From Planctomycetota bacterium (GTDB lineage: Bacteria > Planctomycetota > Phycisphaerae > UBA1845 > PWPN01), in assembly GCA_029550525.1 (NCBI GenBank), contig JAKPHF010000077.1, positions 186,001 to 250,000 of the forward strand: 64,000 bases of DNA. The letters are read 5' to 3'. The first letter of the stretch is position 1. Each line of letters begins with the position of its first letter. The translations under genes were made by a program, and so were the position numbers. The notes under the pieces are model-generated. The model was not told the origin of the DNA. It searched no databases and saw nothing but the letters and a program-made list of their open reading frames with translations. This document shows, one piece after another, positions 8,691 through 16,866 of the stretch.

Positions 8691-9455
8691 ATGAAGAACA
8701 AATTGCGTCGCGCCCTGCTGGACCGCAAGGTGACGCTCGGCGCCTGGATGCAGATCGGGCACTGTGCGGTGGCGGAGATCTTCGCCCGGGCCGGCTTCGA
8801 TTGGGTGTGCGTGGACCTCGAACACGGGGCCATCGACCTGGAGACCACGACGAACATTTTCCGCACGCTGGCGGCGTTCGACTGCGTGCCGGTGGCACGG
8901 TTGCCGCTGAACGATCCGGTGTGGATTCACCGCACGCTGGACGCCGGGGCGCGGGCGTTGATTATCCCCATGGTCAAGACTGCCGCCGAAGCCGAGGCCG
9001 CCGTCCGCGAGGCCAAGTATCCGCCGCGGGGTACGCGGGGTTACGGCTACAGCCGGGCGAACATGCACGGCATGGACTTTTCCGAGTACATCACCGAGGC
9101 CAACGACGAAATCGCCATGATCATGCAGATCGAGCACAAGGATGCGATCGGCAACCTCGAGGCCATCCTCGACGTGCCGGGCGTGGACGGCTTGTTCATC
9201 GGCCCGCTCGATCTCAGCGGCTCGATGGGCATCACCGGCCAGCTCGACCATCCGCAGATGGTGGCTGCGCTGGATCGCTACCGCTCGGTCTGCCGCGAGC
9301 GCGGCGTGACGGCCGGCATGCACATCGTGCGGCCCAACCCCGAGAACATCAGTCAGGCCATCGAGCAGGGCTACACGCTCATCGCCCTGGGCCTGGACAA
9401 TGTCTTTCTCGACGACAGCAGCCGGGCGTGTCTGAAGGCGGCAGGACGGTCGTGA
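8691..9455 (+). CDS. HpcH/HpaI-family class II aldolase
   Basis: A 254-residue pyruvate-dependent aldolase of the HpcH/HpaI/CitE barrel family, which cleaves 2-keto-3-deoxy or hydroxy-keto acids to pyruvate and an aldehyde. Family residues are present: His45 in VDLEHG, Arg70, the metal ligands Glu148 (IEH) and Asp174 (GPLDLS), and the GARALIIPMV strand. AGGAAAGGACC upstream serves as ribosome site, placed just after the heptad array. The closest relatives by motif are 2-keto-3-deoxy-L-rhamnonate-type aldolases, but the substrate is uncertain. Confidence 0.88.
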   Translation: MKNKLRRALLDRKVTLGAWMQIGHCAVAEIFARAGFDWVCVDLEHGAIDLETTTNIFRTLAAFDCVPVARLPLNDPVWIHRTLDAGARALIIPMVKTAAEAEAAVREAKYPPRGTRGYGYSRANMHGMDFSEYITEANDEIAMIMQIEHKDAIGNLEAILDVPGVDGLFIGPLDLSGSMGITGQLDHPQMVAALDRYRSVCRERGVTAGMHIVRPNPENISQAIEQGYTLIALGLDNVFLDDSSRACLKAAGRS

Positions 9456-9555
9456 GGACAAGATGACGCGGCGACGCGGGGACACGGCGAGCGAGGACCG
9501 TGCATGCACAGTTCACGGAGCGATCGGACTGGCATCTCCATGAGCCAGAGGGGGC

Positions 9556-9779
9556 TTAGACATCCAGGAAGGCTTGGACGTCAATCTGGGCCTCGCGCAA
9601 GATGGCGCGAAGAGTCCCCTTCCGCCAGGTCCCGGGAGTGATGAGGGATGGTGACTTTTCGGCCCGAGTCGCTATGCCGCCAGTTCATGGCTGCCGGGTC
9701 CTGGCCTGTCGTAGGCGAAGCCGAGGCGCTTCAGCCGGCGAGCCACTTCGGAGTACTTGAACCCCGCCAAGCGTCCCAT
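9556..9779 (-). pseudogene. hicA: hicA-like mRNA interferase toxin, frameshifted
   Basis: The reverse strand encodes a HicA-like protein in three frames: MGRLAGFKYSEVARRLKRLG and GPGSHE, then after a shift near 9684 WRHSDSGRKVTIPHHSRDLAEG, then after a second shift near 9617 (a run of four G) TLRAILREAQIDVQAFLDV and a stop. The GSH motif holds the expected catalytic His. The start ATG overlaps the hicB stop as TGATG, the usual coupled arrangement. Two lesions should abolish the toxin unless they are sequencing errors. Confidence 0.72.
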
Positions 9780-10027
9780 CAGCGTAGCCCCACGGGGATC
9801 ACCAATTCGATGGGCGTGTTCTGCGCCATGTCAGCCAACGCCGGTGGGATCGGGTCCCCGTGGTCGATGCAGGACTCGACGATCTTGCGAGCCAGGCCCT
9901 GGGCGATCTCCGCGACCTCGACCACGCTACGCCCTTCAGCCACGAGTCCGGGGACGTCGGGACTGGTCGCGACATAGCCGCCTTCGTCGAGCGGCTCGAT
10001 GCGAAGCCGGATCGTGGTTTCGCTCAT
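9779..10027 (-). CDS. hicB: HicB-family antitoxin
   Basis: An 82-residue protein with the short HicB fold (beta strands around GGYVATSPDVPGLVAEGRS, then an Ala/Glu-rich helix). HicB proteins bind and block HicA and usually repress their own promoter. I start at the ATG at 10027, preceded by GAGAGG; a GTG two codons upstream is also open. The partner hicA directly downstream is broken, so this may be an orphan antitoxin. The C-terminal half lacks an obvious DNA-binding domain, so autoregulation is uncertain. Confidence 0.78.
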   Translation of the reverse strand: MSETTIRLRIEPLDEGGYVATSPDVPGLVAEGRSVVEVAEIAQGLARKIVESCIDHGDPIPPALADMAQNTPIELVIPVGLR

Positions 10028-10153
10028 GGACACCTCTCGAAGAAGTATACACGAAAAGCGAAACTCGTTACATGCTTCTCGTGGGAACCCCAGGCATTCT
10101 CGGGAAGTCTCCTGGTGTTACCCGCCGCTCGCGGGTGACGCGCAGCATTGCCT

Positions 10154-10180
10154 GGCTCATAGCTCAGAGCTCAAAGCTGG
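10154..10180. repeat. Heptad-repeat array 3 (AGCTCAT family)
   Basis: Three to four 7-bp units, CTCATAG CTCAGAG CTCAAAG CTGGTAC. They end a few bases before the stop of the amidohydrolase gene and lie in the gap to hicB. This is the shortest array in the window. Confidence 0.65.
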
Positions 10181-10182
10181 TA

Positions 10183-11445
10183 CTACGGCCCTACCCGGCG
10201 GCCGGCGATGAACACATGCTGGATCTGGTCGGGCCGCAACGTGTAGAGCAGGGCGCTGGCCTGCTGCTCGACGGGCAGTTCGGCGATCCAGCGTTCGGGT
10301 TTGACCACCAGGCAGTCGGCCTCGAAGCCGGGCTGGATGGAGCCGATGCGGTCGGCCAAACCGAGCGACTCGGCGGCGCCGCGAGTGAGTGCCCACCATG
10401 CCTCGGTCGGCCGCGGGGCGGGCCACGTTCCGCGAGGCAGGCCGTGGACCTTGACCGCCTTGGCGGTGTTGATGGCCTCGACGGCGACGCGGGGCATGAA
10501 CGGATCGGGACCGCCGGCTACGCCGCTGCCCAAGGCTACCCGCACGCCGGCCGCTCGCAGCGAGACGTAATCCATGAGTCCCGCCTCGAGGAACATGTTG
10601 GCCAGCGGACAGTGAATGATCACCGTATCGTTGTCGGCGATCTGCCGGCGCTGTTGCTGATTCACATATACGCCGTGGCCGAGCAATGTTCGCGGCGTGA
10701 GCAGACCCATGTCTTCGAAGAGTTCGATCTCGTCCAACCGGTCGGGGAATCGTTCGCGCACTTTTTGTACGCCGCTGATCGATTCGGCCACGTGCGTCTG
10801 AATGTAGCAGTTGAGCATCCGCGCCAGTGCGGCCGCGCCTCGCATGAGCTTCTCGCTGCAGTGGATGGGCGTGCGCGGGCTGAACGCGTACTTGAGCCGA
10901 CCGTCGGCGGCGTTGTGCCACTTGGCAGCCAGGGCTCGCGATTCGTCGAGCACCTTGTCAGCCTCCTGGCAATGGCTGGACGGGCAGTCCACGTCGTTAA
11001 GCACCATCCCGTAGATCGCGCGAAAGCCGCGGCGTTCGAACACGCTGAACACGCGATCGGTGCTGGCCGCGAACGGGCTGCCGTAGCCGGACACCGTCGT
11101 CGTGCCGTTGGCGATCATGCCGGTGACGAAGTCTTCAGCCAGGCGTTCGGCGAAGTCGGCATCTTCGAATCGAGCCTCGGCGGGGTACGCAACCTTGGCC
11201 AGCCAGTCGAATAGAGACAGGCCGTCGATTCCGCGTCGGTCCCATTGCGGCACGTGCAAGTGGGCGTCAATGAAGCCAGGCAAAATCCAGCAGTCGTCGC
11301 CGCCGACCACGTCGGTGGCGGCGGTTTTGTCCCGGCCAACCTCCGAGATGCGCCCGTCCGATCCGAGCGTGACCACCGTCTGCGGAGAGATCGTGCATTC
11401 GTCGGGCGAAGGGGTCTGCAGCAGCGTGCCGTAAAGCGTGGTCAT
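10183..11445 (-). CDS. Guanine deaminase-like amidohydrolase with a missing metal/catalytic Asp
   Basis: A 420-residue amidohydrolase that follows guanine deaminase closely: PGFIDAHLH with zinc ligands His62 and His64, the LFDWLAKVAYPAE segment, Arg191 (SPRTPIHCSE), His218 and Glu221 in QTHVAES, and His257 in LGHGVY. In this family the next motif is LGTDVAGG, whose Asp binds zinc and acts in catalysis. Here it reads LGSGVAGG, with Gly308 from GGC where GAC would restore Asp. The enzyme would convert guanine to xanthine and ammonia if active; as read it may be inactive or altered. The ATG at 11445 gives the normal family length; the open frame extends upstream without homology. Confidence 0.82.
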   Translation of the reverse strand: MTTLYGTLLQTPSPDECTISPQTVVTLGSDGRISEVGRDKTAATDVVGGDDCWILPGFIDAHLHVPQWDRRGIDGLSLFDWLAKVAYPAEARFEDADFAERLAEDFVTGMIANGTTTVSGYGSPFAASTDRVFSVFERRGFRAIYGMVLNDVDCPSSHCQEADKVLDESRALAAKWHNAADGRLKYAFSPRTPIHCSEKLMRGAAALARMLNCYIQTHVAESISGVQKVRERFPDRLDEIELFEDMGLLTPRTLLGHGVYVNQQQRRQIADNDTVIIHCPLANMFLEAGLMDYVSLRAAGVRVALGSGVAGGPDPFMPRVAVEAINTAKAVKVHGLPRGTWPAPRPTEAWWALTRGAAESLGLADRIGSIQPGFEADCLVVKPERWIAELPVEQQASALLYTLRPDQIQHVFIAGRRVGP

Positions 11446-11873
11446 GGACGAACTCCGTCGCGGCGAAGGTTTCGGCATGCTCTGCACATCGCATCCCGAG
11501 CGGGATGGCGGCCACGTGCAGAGCCGGCGCGGTCCCTGTGAAGATCTTCGCCAATTCACGGGAATCACGGGGTTTCGGCGCCGACGGCAACTGTAATCGG
11601 GCGGGTTGGCTCCATCAAGCGGCTTGACGGGACGGCGGCGGGCCGGTACGGTTATCGGCCGTCTCATCACCGGTCGCGCGCCGGTGCAGCACGACACGAG
11701 TATTGAATCTCGGGAAGGAGCGTGCGCGACGGTTTTGTGTCGCCGCCGCCACACTCGAAATATGCGATTCTCTGCCGGTCGGCCCGACGGCGAGCACGCC
11801 GGGAACGGCCGGCAAGCTCCAAACCGCACTATGCACGGCCTGTTATAGGCTGATGCCAGACTGGAGACGAGCC

Positions 11874-12788
11874 TTGGGGTACAACTGCGTCGTATGCGTC
11901 AAGCAGGTTCCGGACACCAGCCGTATCACCGGCGAGGCGATGAAGGCCGACGGCACGGTCAACCGCGCCGCCTTGCCGACCATCTTTAACCCGGAAGATC
12001 TCAACGCCCTGGAAGCCGCCCTGGACGTCCGCGACCGATTCGGGGGTACGGTGACGGCGGTCACCATGGGCCCGCCCGCGGCTTGCGAGCTCCTTCGCGA
12101 GTGTCTGTTCCGGGGTGCCGACCGAGCGATCCTCGTTACCGACCGGCGGGCGGCCGCCAGCGACACGCTGGCCACGAGCTACATTCTGAGCCGGGCGGTC
12201 CGGACCATCGGCAACTTCGACTTCGTCTTCTGTGGCCGTCAGGCCATCGACGGCGACACCGCCCAGGTCGGCCCGCAGTTGGCCGAGAAGCTGGGCATCC
12301 CCCAGATCACGTATTTCGAGCGGCTGGTCGAACTGCAGGACCGAACCGTCCGCATCCGCCGCAACGTTGGCAACGGGTGGGAGGTGCTCGAAGCCCGACT
12401 GCCCGTGCTGGTCACGGTGATCGACCTGGCGAACACGCCGCGACCGTGGGCCGCCCGCCGGACGATGCGATACAAGCGGGCCCGCGCACCACTCGAGGTG
12501 ACGGCGGAGGTCAAGGCCGCCATGCCCGGTGCGAGCGAAGCGGAGATTGAACGCGAGGTCGCCAAGCGCCTCGAGGCGCTGAAGAGCCAAGGCTTGGCCT
12601 TGGAGCAGTGGAGCCTCGACGATATCCAGGCCGACCTCAACTGGTGCGGCCTCGCCGGTTCGCCGACGAAGGTGCATCGCGTGCAGTCCATTGTGCTGAC
12701 GAAGGAAGGTTACACACAGGTGGAACCCACTGAGGAGGGCATCCGCAAGATGATCCACGAGCTGGTCGTTGACCGGACGTTGGGATGA
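11874..12788 (+). CDS. etfB: Electron transfer flavoprotein, beta subunit
   Basis: A 304-residue EtfB, the partner of EtfA in the FAD/AMP-containing flavoprotein that carries electrons from acyl-CoA dehydrogenases to the quinone pool. The N terminus LGYNCVVCVKQVPDT, the FNPEDLNALEAAL and FCGRQAIDGDTAQVGPQLAE motifs are diagnostic. I start at TTG 11874, which has GGAG eight bases upstream and gives the standard N terminus; an ATG at 11853 would add seven residues. It is longer than the usual 250-260 residues because of extra C-terminal sequence after the RYKRAR segment. It heads a series with etfA and an acyl-CoA dehydrogenase, now interrupted by two S23/heptad elements. Confidence 0.9.
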   Translation: MGYNCVVCVKQVPDTSRITGEAMKADGTVNRAALPTIFNPEDLNALEAALDVRDRFGGTVTAVTMGPPAACELLRECLFRGADRAILVTDRRAAASDTLATSYILSRAVRTIGNFDFVFCGRQAIDGDTAQVGPQLAEKLGIPQITYFERLVELQDRTVRIRRNVGNGWEVLEARLPVLVTVIDLANTPRPWAARRTMRYKRARAPLEVTAEVKAAMPGASEAEIEREVAKRLEALKSQGLALEQWSLDDIQADLNWCGLAGSPTKVHRVQSIVLTKEGYTQVEPTEEGIRKMIHELVVDRTLG

Positions 12789-12793
12789 CAAAT

Positions 12794-13242
12794 AGCTATG
12801 AGCTGTAAGCTTTCAAGCCGGGCCGGTGAAGGAGACTCGCGATGCAGGACTTTCGCAATCTCAAGGTCTGGCAGCGGGTGCACGAACTGGCTCTCGGCGT
12901 TTACAAAGTGAGCCGGTTGTTCCCCAAAGAAGAGATTTACGGGCTCACGAGCCAGATGCGGAGGGCTGCCGTTTGGGGCGCGGCGAATTTGGCGGAAGGG
13001 TATTGTCGGCAGGGCGACGCGTAGTTCGGCCGGTTTATCCAGATTTCACTGGGCTCGATCAGCGAGTTGGATTACCCCTTCTGTTGTCGCGAGACCTGGG
13101 CTTCTTGTCCGAGAGTGAGCATGGTGAACTGTCGAGGCTGCTCAACGAAACCAAGCGGATGTTGATCAGCTTGATTCAGAAGTTGCGAAACGAATGATTC
13201 TGTTTGGCCTAGAGCTTACAGCCTATGGCTTATAGCTGAGAC
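12794..13242. mobile_element. Candidate S23/heptad element A, between etfB and etfA
   Basis: Left array 12794-12820 (TAGCTAT GAGCTGT AAGCTTT CAAGCC) and right array 13211-13242 (AGAGCTT ACAGCCT ATGGCTT ATAGCTG) are inverted relative to each other and enclose a decayed S23-type gene. The whole unit is about 450 bp and occupies the entire gap between two genes that normally adjoin. I infer an insertion. I saw no target-site duplication, and no transposase is encoded. Confidence 0.4.
12842..13197 (+). pseudogene. S23-type four-helix-bundle protein, broken
   Basis: The first 60 codons read MQDFRNLKVWQRVHELALGV and SQMRRAAVWGAANLAEGY, typical of the family found in 23S rRNA intervening sequences and elsewhere (TIGR02436-like). 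An in-frame TAG at 13022-13024 stands where homologues have a charged residue before FxRFIQISLGS. The same frame then continues to SELDY, after which a frameshift near 13075 leads to LLLSRDLGFLSE and on to KRMLISLIQKLRNE and a stop. So there are two lesions. The gene lies between inverted heptad arrays in the etfB-etfA gap. No rRNA is nearby. Confidence 0.78.
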
Positions 13243-13250
13243 CCATTTAC

Positions 13251-14279
13251 ATGATCGACGTCAATCCTAAAGGTGAAGTCTGGGTATTCGCCGAGCAGGA
13301 AGACCAGAGCCTCAACGAGGTGTCGCTCGAGCTGTGCGGGCGGGCCCGGGAACTGGCGGACACGCTGGGCGTGAAGATGGCAGCCGTATTGGCGGGCTGG
13401 AACGTCCGCGAGCTGAGCTACCGGCTCATTGCCCACGGCTGCGACAAAGTTTATTACGTGCATGACACGAAGCTGGAGAACTACCGCACGGGGCCGTACG
13501 CCCGCGTGCTGTGCAGCCTGATCGGCAAGCACAAGCCGCAGATCGTCATCTACGGCGCCACGCCCATCGGCCGCGACCTCGCGCCGCGGGTGGCTTCCGA
13601 AATGAAGGCGGGCCTGACCGCCGACTGCACGGACCTGCAGATCGGCTCGTACACCGATCCCAGGACCAAAAAGGTGTACGACAACCTGCTCATGCAGATC
13701 CGCCCGGCGTTCGGCGGCAACATCATCGCCACCATCATCAACTACGACCGCTGGCCGCAGATGGCCACCGTTCGTGAGGGCGTGATGGCTCTGCGGCAGG
13801 GCGATCCGCGCCGCAGCGGCGAAATCATCGAGGAGAAGGTCGAGTTCAACGACTTCGACCTGGCGGTCAAGCTGATCGAAAAGCACCGCGAGGCTCGCAA
13901 GGTGAACCTCAAGGGGGCTCGCGTGATCGTGGCCGGCGGCGGAGGCATGGGCAGTAAGGAGAACTTCAAACTCATCCACGATCTGGCCGGAGCCATCGGC
14001 GGCACCGTCGGCGCTTCCCGGGCCGCGGTCGACGGTGGGTTCATCGGCAAGGAACACCAGATCGGTCAGACGGGCACGACCGTGCGGCCCGCGCTCTATA
14101 TTGCCTGCGGCATCAGCGGCGCCGTCCAGCACCGGGCGGGTATGGAAGAGTCGGCCAAGATCATCGCCATCAACTGGGACAAGGACGCGCCCATTTTCGG
14201 CGTGGCGCACTACGGCATCGTGGGCGATGTGAACAAGGTCATCCCCATGATGATCAAGGCGATCAAGGAACGCGCGTAG
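13251..14279 (+). CDS. etfA: Electron transfer flavoprotein, alpha subunit
   Basis: A 342-residue EtfA. The N-terminal half has the ETF domain (GEVWVFAEQEDQ, YGATPIGRDLAPRVA). The C-terminal half carries the FAD-binding signatures GASRAAVDGG, QIGQTGTTVRPALYIACGIS and QHRAGM, followed by INWDKDAPIFGVAHYGIVGD. It binds FAD and forms the heterodimer with EtfB. The ATG lies 12 nt after a heptad array, and I see no Shine-Dalgarno sequence in between, unlike most genes of the window. Downstream comes a second S23/heptad element and then the acyl-CoA dehydrogenase that EtfAB would serve. Confidence 0.93.
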   Translation: MIDVNPKGEVWVFAEQEDQSLNEVSLELCGRARELADTLGVKMAAVLAGWNVRELSYRLIAHGCDKVYYVHDTKLENYRTGPYARVLCSLIGKHKPQIVIYGATPIGRDLAPRVASEMKAGLTADCTDLQIGSYTDPRTKKVYDNLLMQIRPAFGGNIIATIINYDRWPQMATVREGVMALRQGDPRRSGEIIEEKVEFNDFDLAVKLIEKHREARKVNLKGARVIVAGGGGMGSKENFKLIHDLAGAIGGTVGASRAAVDGGFIGKEHQIGQTGTTVRPALYIACGISGAVQHRAGMEESAKIIAINWDKDAPIFGVAHYGIVGDVNKVIPMMIKAIKERA

Positions 14280-14288
14280 CGCGATTGC

Positions 14289-14862
14289 GAGTCAGTGGCC
14301 AGTTGCCCGTGGTCCGTTGTTGGGTCCTTGGTCCATTGGTCAGTGGCGTGTCATAGCGGAACGTTGCGGTGCCGGCGGGGGGACGGAGGCCCTCCCTGTG
14401 GCGAGGACAGACTTTGAGGAGCGTCGTGTATATCGGTCAGCGGAAAAGCTGGCCGACGAAATCTGGGACATGGTTGCGATCTGGGATCCGTTTGCGAAAG
14501 CAACGGTAGGCGAGCAGGTGGTCGATGCCGCCGACAGTGTCGGGGCCAACATCGCGGAAGACGCCGGGCGGGGCAGTTATCAACAAAACCGCCATTTCGT
14601 CAGGATCGCACGCGGGTCTTTGTATGAGGCGAAACACTTTCTGCGGCGCGCCTACCGCAGGAAGTTGGTCGATGACGAGCAGGCAGGCCGGCTCAAGCCG
14701 ATTCTTGACGAGCTGGCCCCCAGTTTGAATGCATACTTGCGTTCGATCGGCAGCCGCAGGCGCGACGGCGATGCTGCGGACGACTGAAGCAGGGTCACGG
14801 CAGCTGACAACAGGACCCGTGACCCGACGACTGACAACGGACCACTGACAACGGACTCTTTC
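14289..14862. mobile_element. Candidate S23/heptad element B, between etfA and acyl-CoA dehydrogenase
   Basis: Left arm 14289-14346 (GTCAGTG GCCAGTT GCCCGTG GTCCGTT and on) and right arm 14801-14862 (CAGCTGA, ACCCGAC, GACTGAC, AACGGAC, CACTGAC, AACGGAC) are inverted. Aligned by hand without gaps, 41 of 58 positions agree. They enclose an intact S23-type gene; the unit is about 570 bp. The arms match the gene-free elements near 3.8, 8.6 and 47.8 kb, which could be deletion derivatives. Mobility is inferred, not shown. Confidence 0.42.
14398..14787 (+). CDS. S23-type four-helix-bundle protein, intact
   Basis: A 129-residue helical protein: VARTDFEERRVYRSAEKLADEI, then EQVVDAADSVGANIAEDAGRGS, then HFVRIARGSLYEAKHFLRRAYRR and a charged tail. 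This matches the family first seen as intervening-sequence proteins in 23S rRNA genes; relatives also occur as Avd accessory proteins of diversity-generating retroelements. I start at GTG 14398, with GGAGG eight bases upstream; the ATG at 14317 lies inside the heptad array and would add 27 residues of unrelated sequence. It belongs to a different subfamily from the broken copy at 12.8-13.2 kb. Possible role: binding structured nucleic acid; no enzymatic motif is seen. Confidence 0.8.
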   Translation: MARTDFEERRVYRSAEKLADEIWDMVAIWDPFAKATVGEQVVDAADSVGANIAEDAGRGSYQQNRHFVRIARGSLYEAKHFLRRAYRRKLVDDEQAGRLKPILDELAPSLNAYLRSIGSRRRDGDAADD

Positions 14863-14864
14863 GT

Positions 14865-16613
14865 ATGGCTAACTTCTTCGAAGACAACGACGACATTCAG
14901 TTCCTGTTCAACCACATGCCGCTGGCGGAGATTGCGGCGGTGCAGGAAGACAACTTCACCCGCAACACGGGCAAGGGGTCCGAATACGCGCCGGTGGACG
15001 CGGCCGACGCCATCGACAACTATCGCCGCGTGTTGAAGATCGTCGGCGACGTGGCGGCCAACTATGTCGCGCCGCGGGCCGAGCAGGTCGACCTCGAAGG
15101 CAACAAGCTGAACGAGGACGGCACGGTTACGCTGGGCGAAGGCGTCCGCAAGAACATCGAAGACCTGGCCAAGGCGGAACTGCTGGGCTTCACGTTGCCT
15201 CGCGAGTACGGCGGGCTCAACTGTCCGAACCTGATCTATACCATGGCCATCGAGATCATCAGCCGGGCCGACGCCTCGCTGATGAACATCTTCGGCCTGC
15301 AGGGCATCGCCGAGACCATCTGGGCGTTCGCCAACGACGAAATCCGCAACGAATACTTGCCCCAGTTCGCCGAGGGCAAGGTGACCGGCGCCATGGTCCT
15401 GACCGAGCCCGACGCGGGCAGCGACCTGCAGGCGGTGGGCCTGCGGGCATGGCAGGACGAGGACGGTCAGTGGCGGCTTAACGGTGTCAAGCGCTTCATC
15501 ACCAACGGTTGCGGCAACATCCTGCTGACGCTGGCTCGCAGCGAGCCCGACATCAAGGATGGTCGTGGGTTGAGCCTGTTCCTGTCCGAGCGCGGGCCGC
15601 GCATTCGCGTGCGGCATCTGGAAGAAAAGCTCGGCATCCACGGCTCGCCGACCTGCGAGCTGGTGTATGACGACGCGCCCGCCAAGCTCATCGGCGAACG
15701 GCAACGCGGCCTCATCACGTACGTGATGGCCCTCATGAACGGCGCCCGCGTGGGCATCGCCGCCCAGTCGCTGGGCATTGCCGAGGCTGCGTATCGGCTG
15801 GCCCGCACCTACGCCCACACCCGCAAGCAGTTCGGCGTGCCCATCGAGCGGCTGCCCGCGGTGGCCGAGATGGTCACCGACATGAAGATCGCCGTCGAGG
15901 CGGCCCGGGCCCTGGCCTACGAAACCTCGCGCGTGTGCGACCTGGAGAACAACAACAATCGCGTGCTGGAGTTCAACAAGAACATCAGCCCCGAGGAAGC
16001 CAAGCGGCGCAAGGCCGACTCGCGCAATCTCAAGCGGCTCAACGGCATGCTCACGCCCATGAGCAAGTACTACTGCAGCGAGATGTGCGTGCGGGTGGCC
16101 AGCGACTGCATCCAGGTGCTGGGCGGCTCTGGCTACATGAAGGATTACCCGGCCGAGCGGTACCTCCGCGACGCCCGTATCACCACCATCTACGAAGGCA
16201 CGAGCCAGTTGCAGATCGTCGCGGCGGTCCGCGGCGTGTGCTCGGGCGGGTTCGAGAAGGAAGTCGAGGAACTCGAGAACATCGAGTATACCGATCCCAT
16301 GCTGGTCGAACTTCGCGGCAAGCTCGATGAGGCCAAGGCTCTCGTGCTCAAGGGCATCGCGTTCGTCAAGGCCAAGGGTGGCGAGTACATGGACCTGTGG
16401 GGTCGAAAGCTGGTGGACGCGGCGGCGGCCGTCATCATCGGCCACCTGTTCCTGCGGCAGGCTAACGCAAACGATCGCAAGAAGGCCGTCGCCCGGCGCT
16501 TCATCAACATGAACATGCCCACGGTCAAGCGCGACATCGACCTGGTCTGCAGCGACGACCGCACGGCTCTGGACGACTACGATCTGATCGCCGGCCCCGT
16601 GCCCAAGGAGTGA
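14865..16613 (+). CDS. Acyl-CoA dehydrogenase
   Basis: A 582-residue flavoenzyme that makes the 2,3-double bond in an acyl-CoA and passes electrons to EtfAB. Signatures: TGAMVLTEPDAGSDL, the KRFITNG strand, MALMNGARVGIAAQSLGIAEAAYRLA, and the active-site segment TTIYEGTSQLQI with the catalytic base at about Glu444. The C-terminal 120 residues form an extra helical domain, as in the long acyl-CoA dehydrogenases of about 600 residues. The chain length of the substrate is unknown. The ATG stands directly behind the right heptad array of element B, without a visible Shine-Dalgarno sequence. Confidence 0.92.
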   Translation: MANFFEDNDDIQFLFNHMPLAEIAAVQEDNFTRNTGKGSEYAPVDAADAIDNYRRVLKIVGDVAANYVAPRAEQVDLEGNKLNEDGTVTLGEGVRKNIEDLAKAELLGFTLPREYGGLNCPNLIYTMAIEIISRADASLMNIFGLQGIAETIWAFANDEIRNEYLPQFAEGKVTGAMVLTEPDAGSDLQAVGLRAWQDEDGQWRLNGVKRFITNGCGNILLTLARSEPDIKDGRGLSLFLSERGPRIRVRHLEEKLGIHGSPTCELVYDDAPAKLIGERQRGLITYVMALMNGARVGIAAQSLGIAEAAYRLARTYAHTRKQFGVPIERLPAVAEMVTDMKIAVEAARALAYETSRVCDLENNNNRVLEFNKNISPEEAKRRKADSRNLKRLNGMLTPMSKYYCSEMCVRVASDCIQVLGGSGYMKDYPAERYLRDARITTIYEGTSQLQIVAAVRGVCSGGFEKEVEELENIEYTDPMLVELRGKLDEAKALVLKGIAFVKAKGGEYMDLWGRKLVDAAAAVIIGHLFLRQANANDRKKAVARRFINMNMPTVKRDIDLVCSDDRTALDDYDLIAGPVPKE

Positions 16614-16692
16614 GCCGTCGGGATCGCGGTGCACGCTCGGGTTGCATCCGCGTTCGTCTCATCCGCGATGGCGAGCACGACATCACGTGCAC

Positions 16693-16822
16693 AGCGAGCC
16701 GCCGGGCTTGTCCCGGCGGATCTCATTGCAATTGGACAGACGCCGCGAAACGGGGATCCGCGCGGACGACGAAGCGTCAATCACGTCGTAAAGAGGTGGC
16801 GGGGACAAGCCCCGCCGCTCGC
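16693..16822. repeat. Paired palindromes (REP/BIME-like), copy 1
   Basis: The first palindrome at 16699-16719 has stem CCGCCGGG/CCCGGCGG and loop CTTGT. The second at 16798-16816 has stem GGCGGGG/CCCCGCC around ACAAG. The second is the inverse of the first with compensated stem changes, and both have a GCGAG or CTCGC flank. They lie about 80 nt apart in the gap before the esterase gene. Confidence 0.75.
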
Positions 16823-16866
16823 TTGTCAGGATTCGCTTTCCGGAGCGTGCTTTCGAGGGACTCGCA

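Noticed and set aside
12842..14787. S23-type genes as a sign of a 23S rRNA intervening sequence
   Set aside because: No rRNA sequence flanks either copy; they lie between etf and acyl-CoA dehydrogenase genes.
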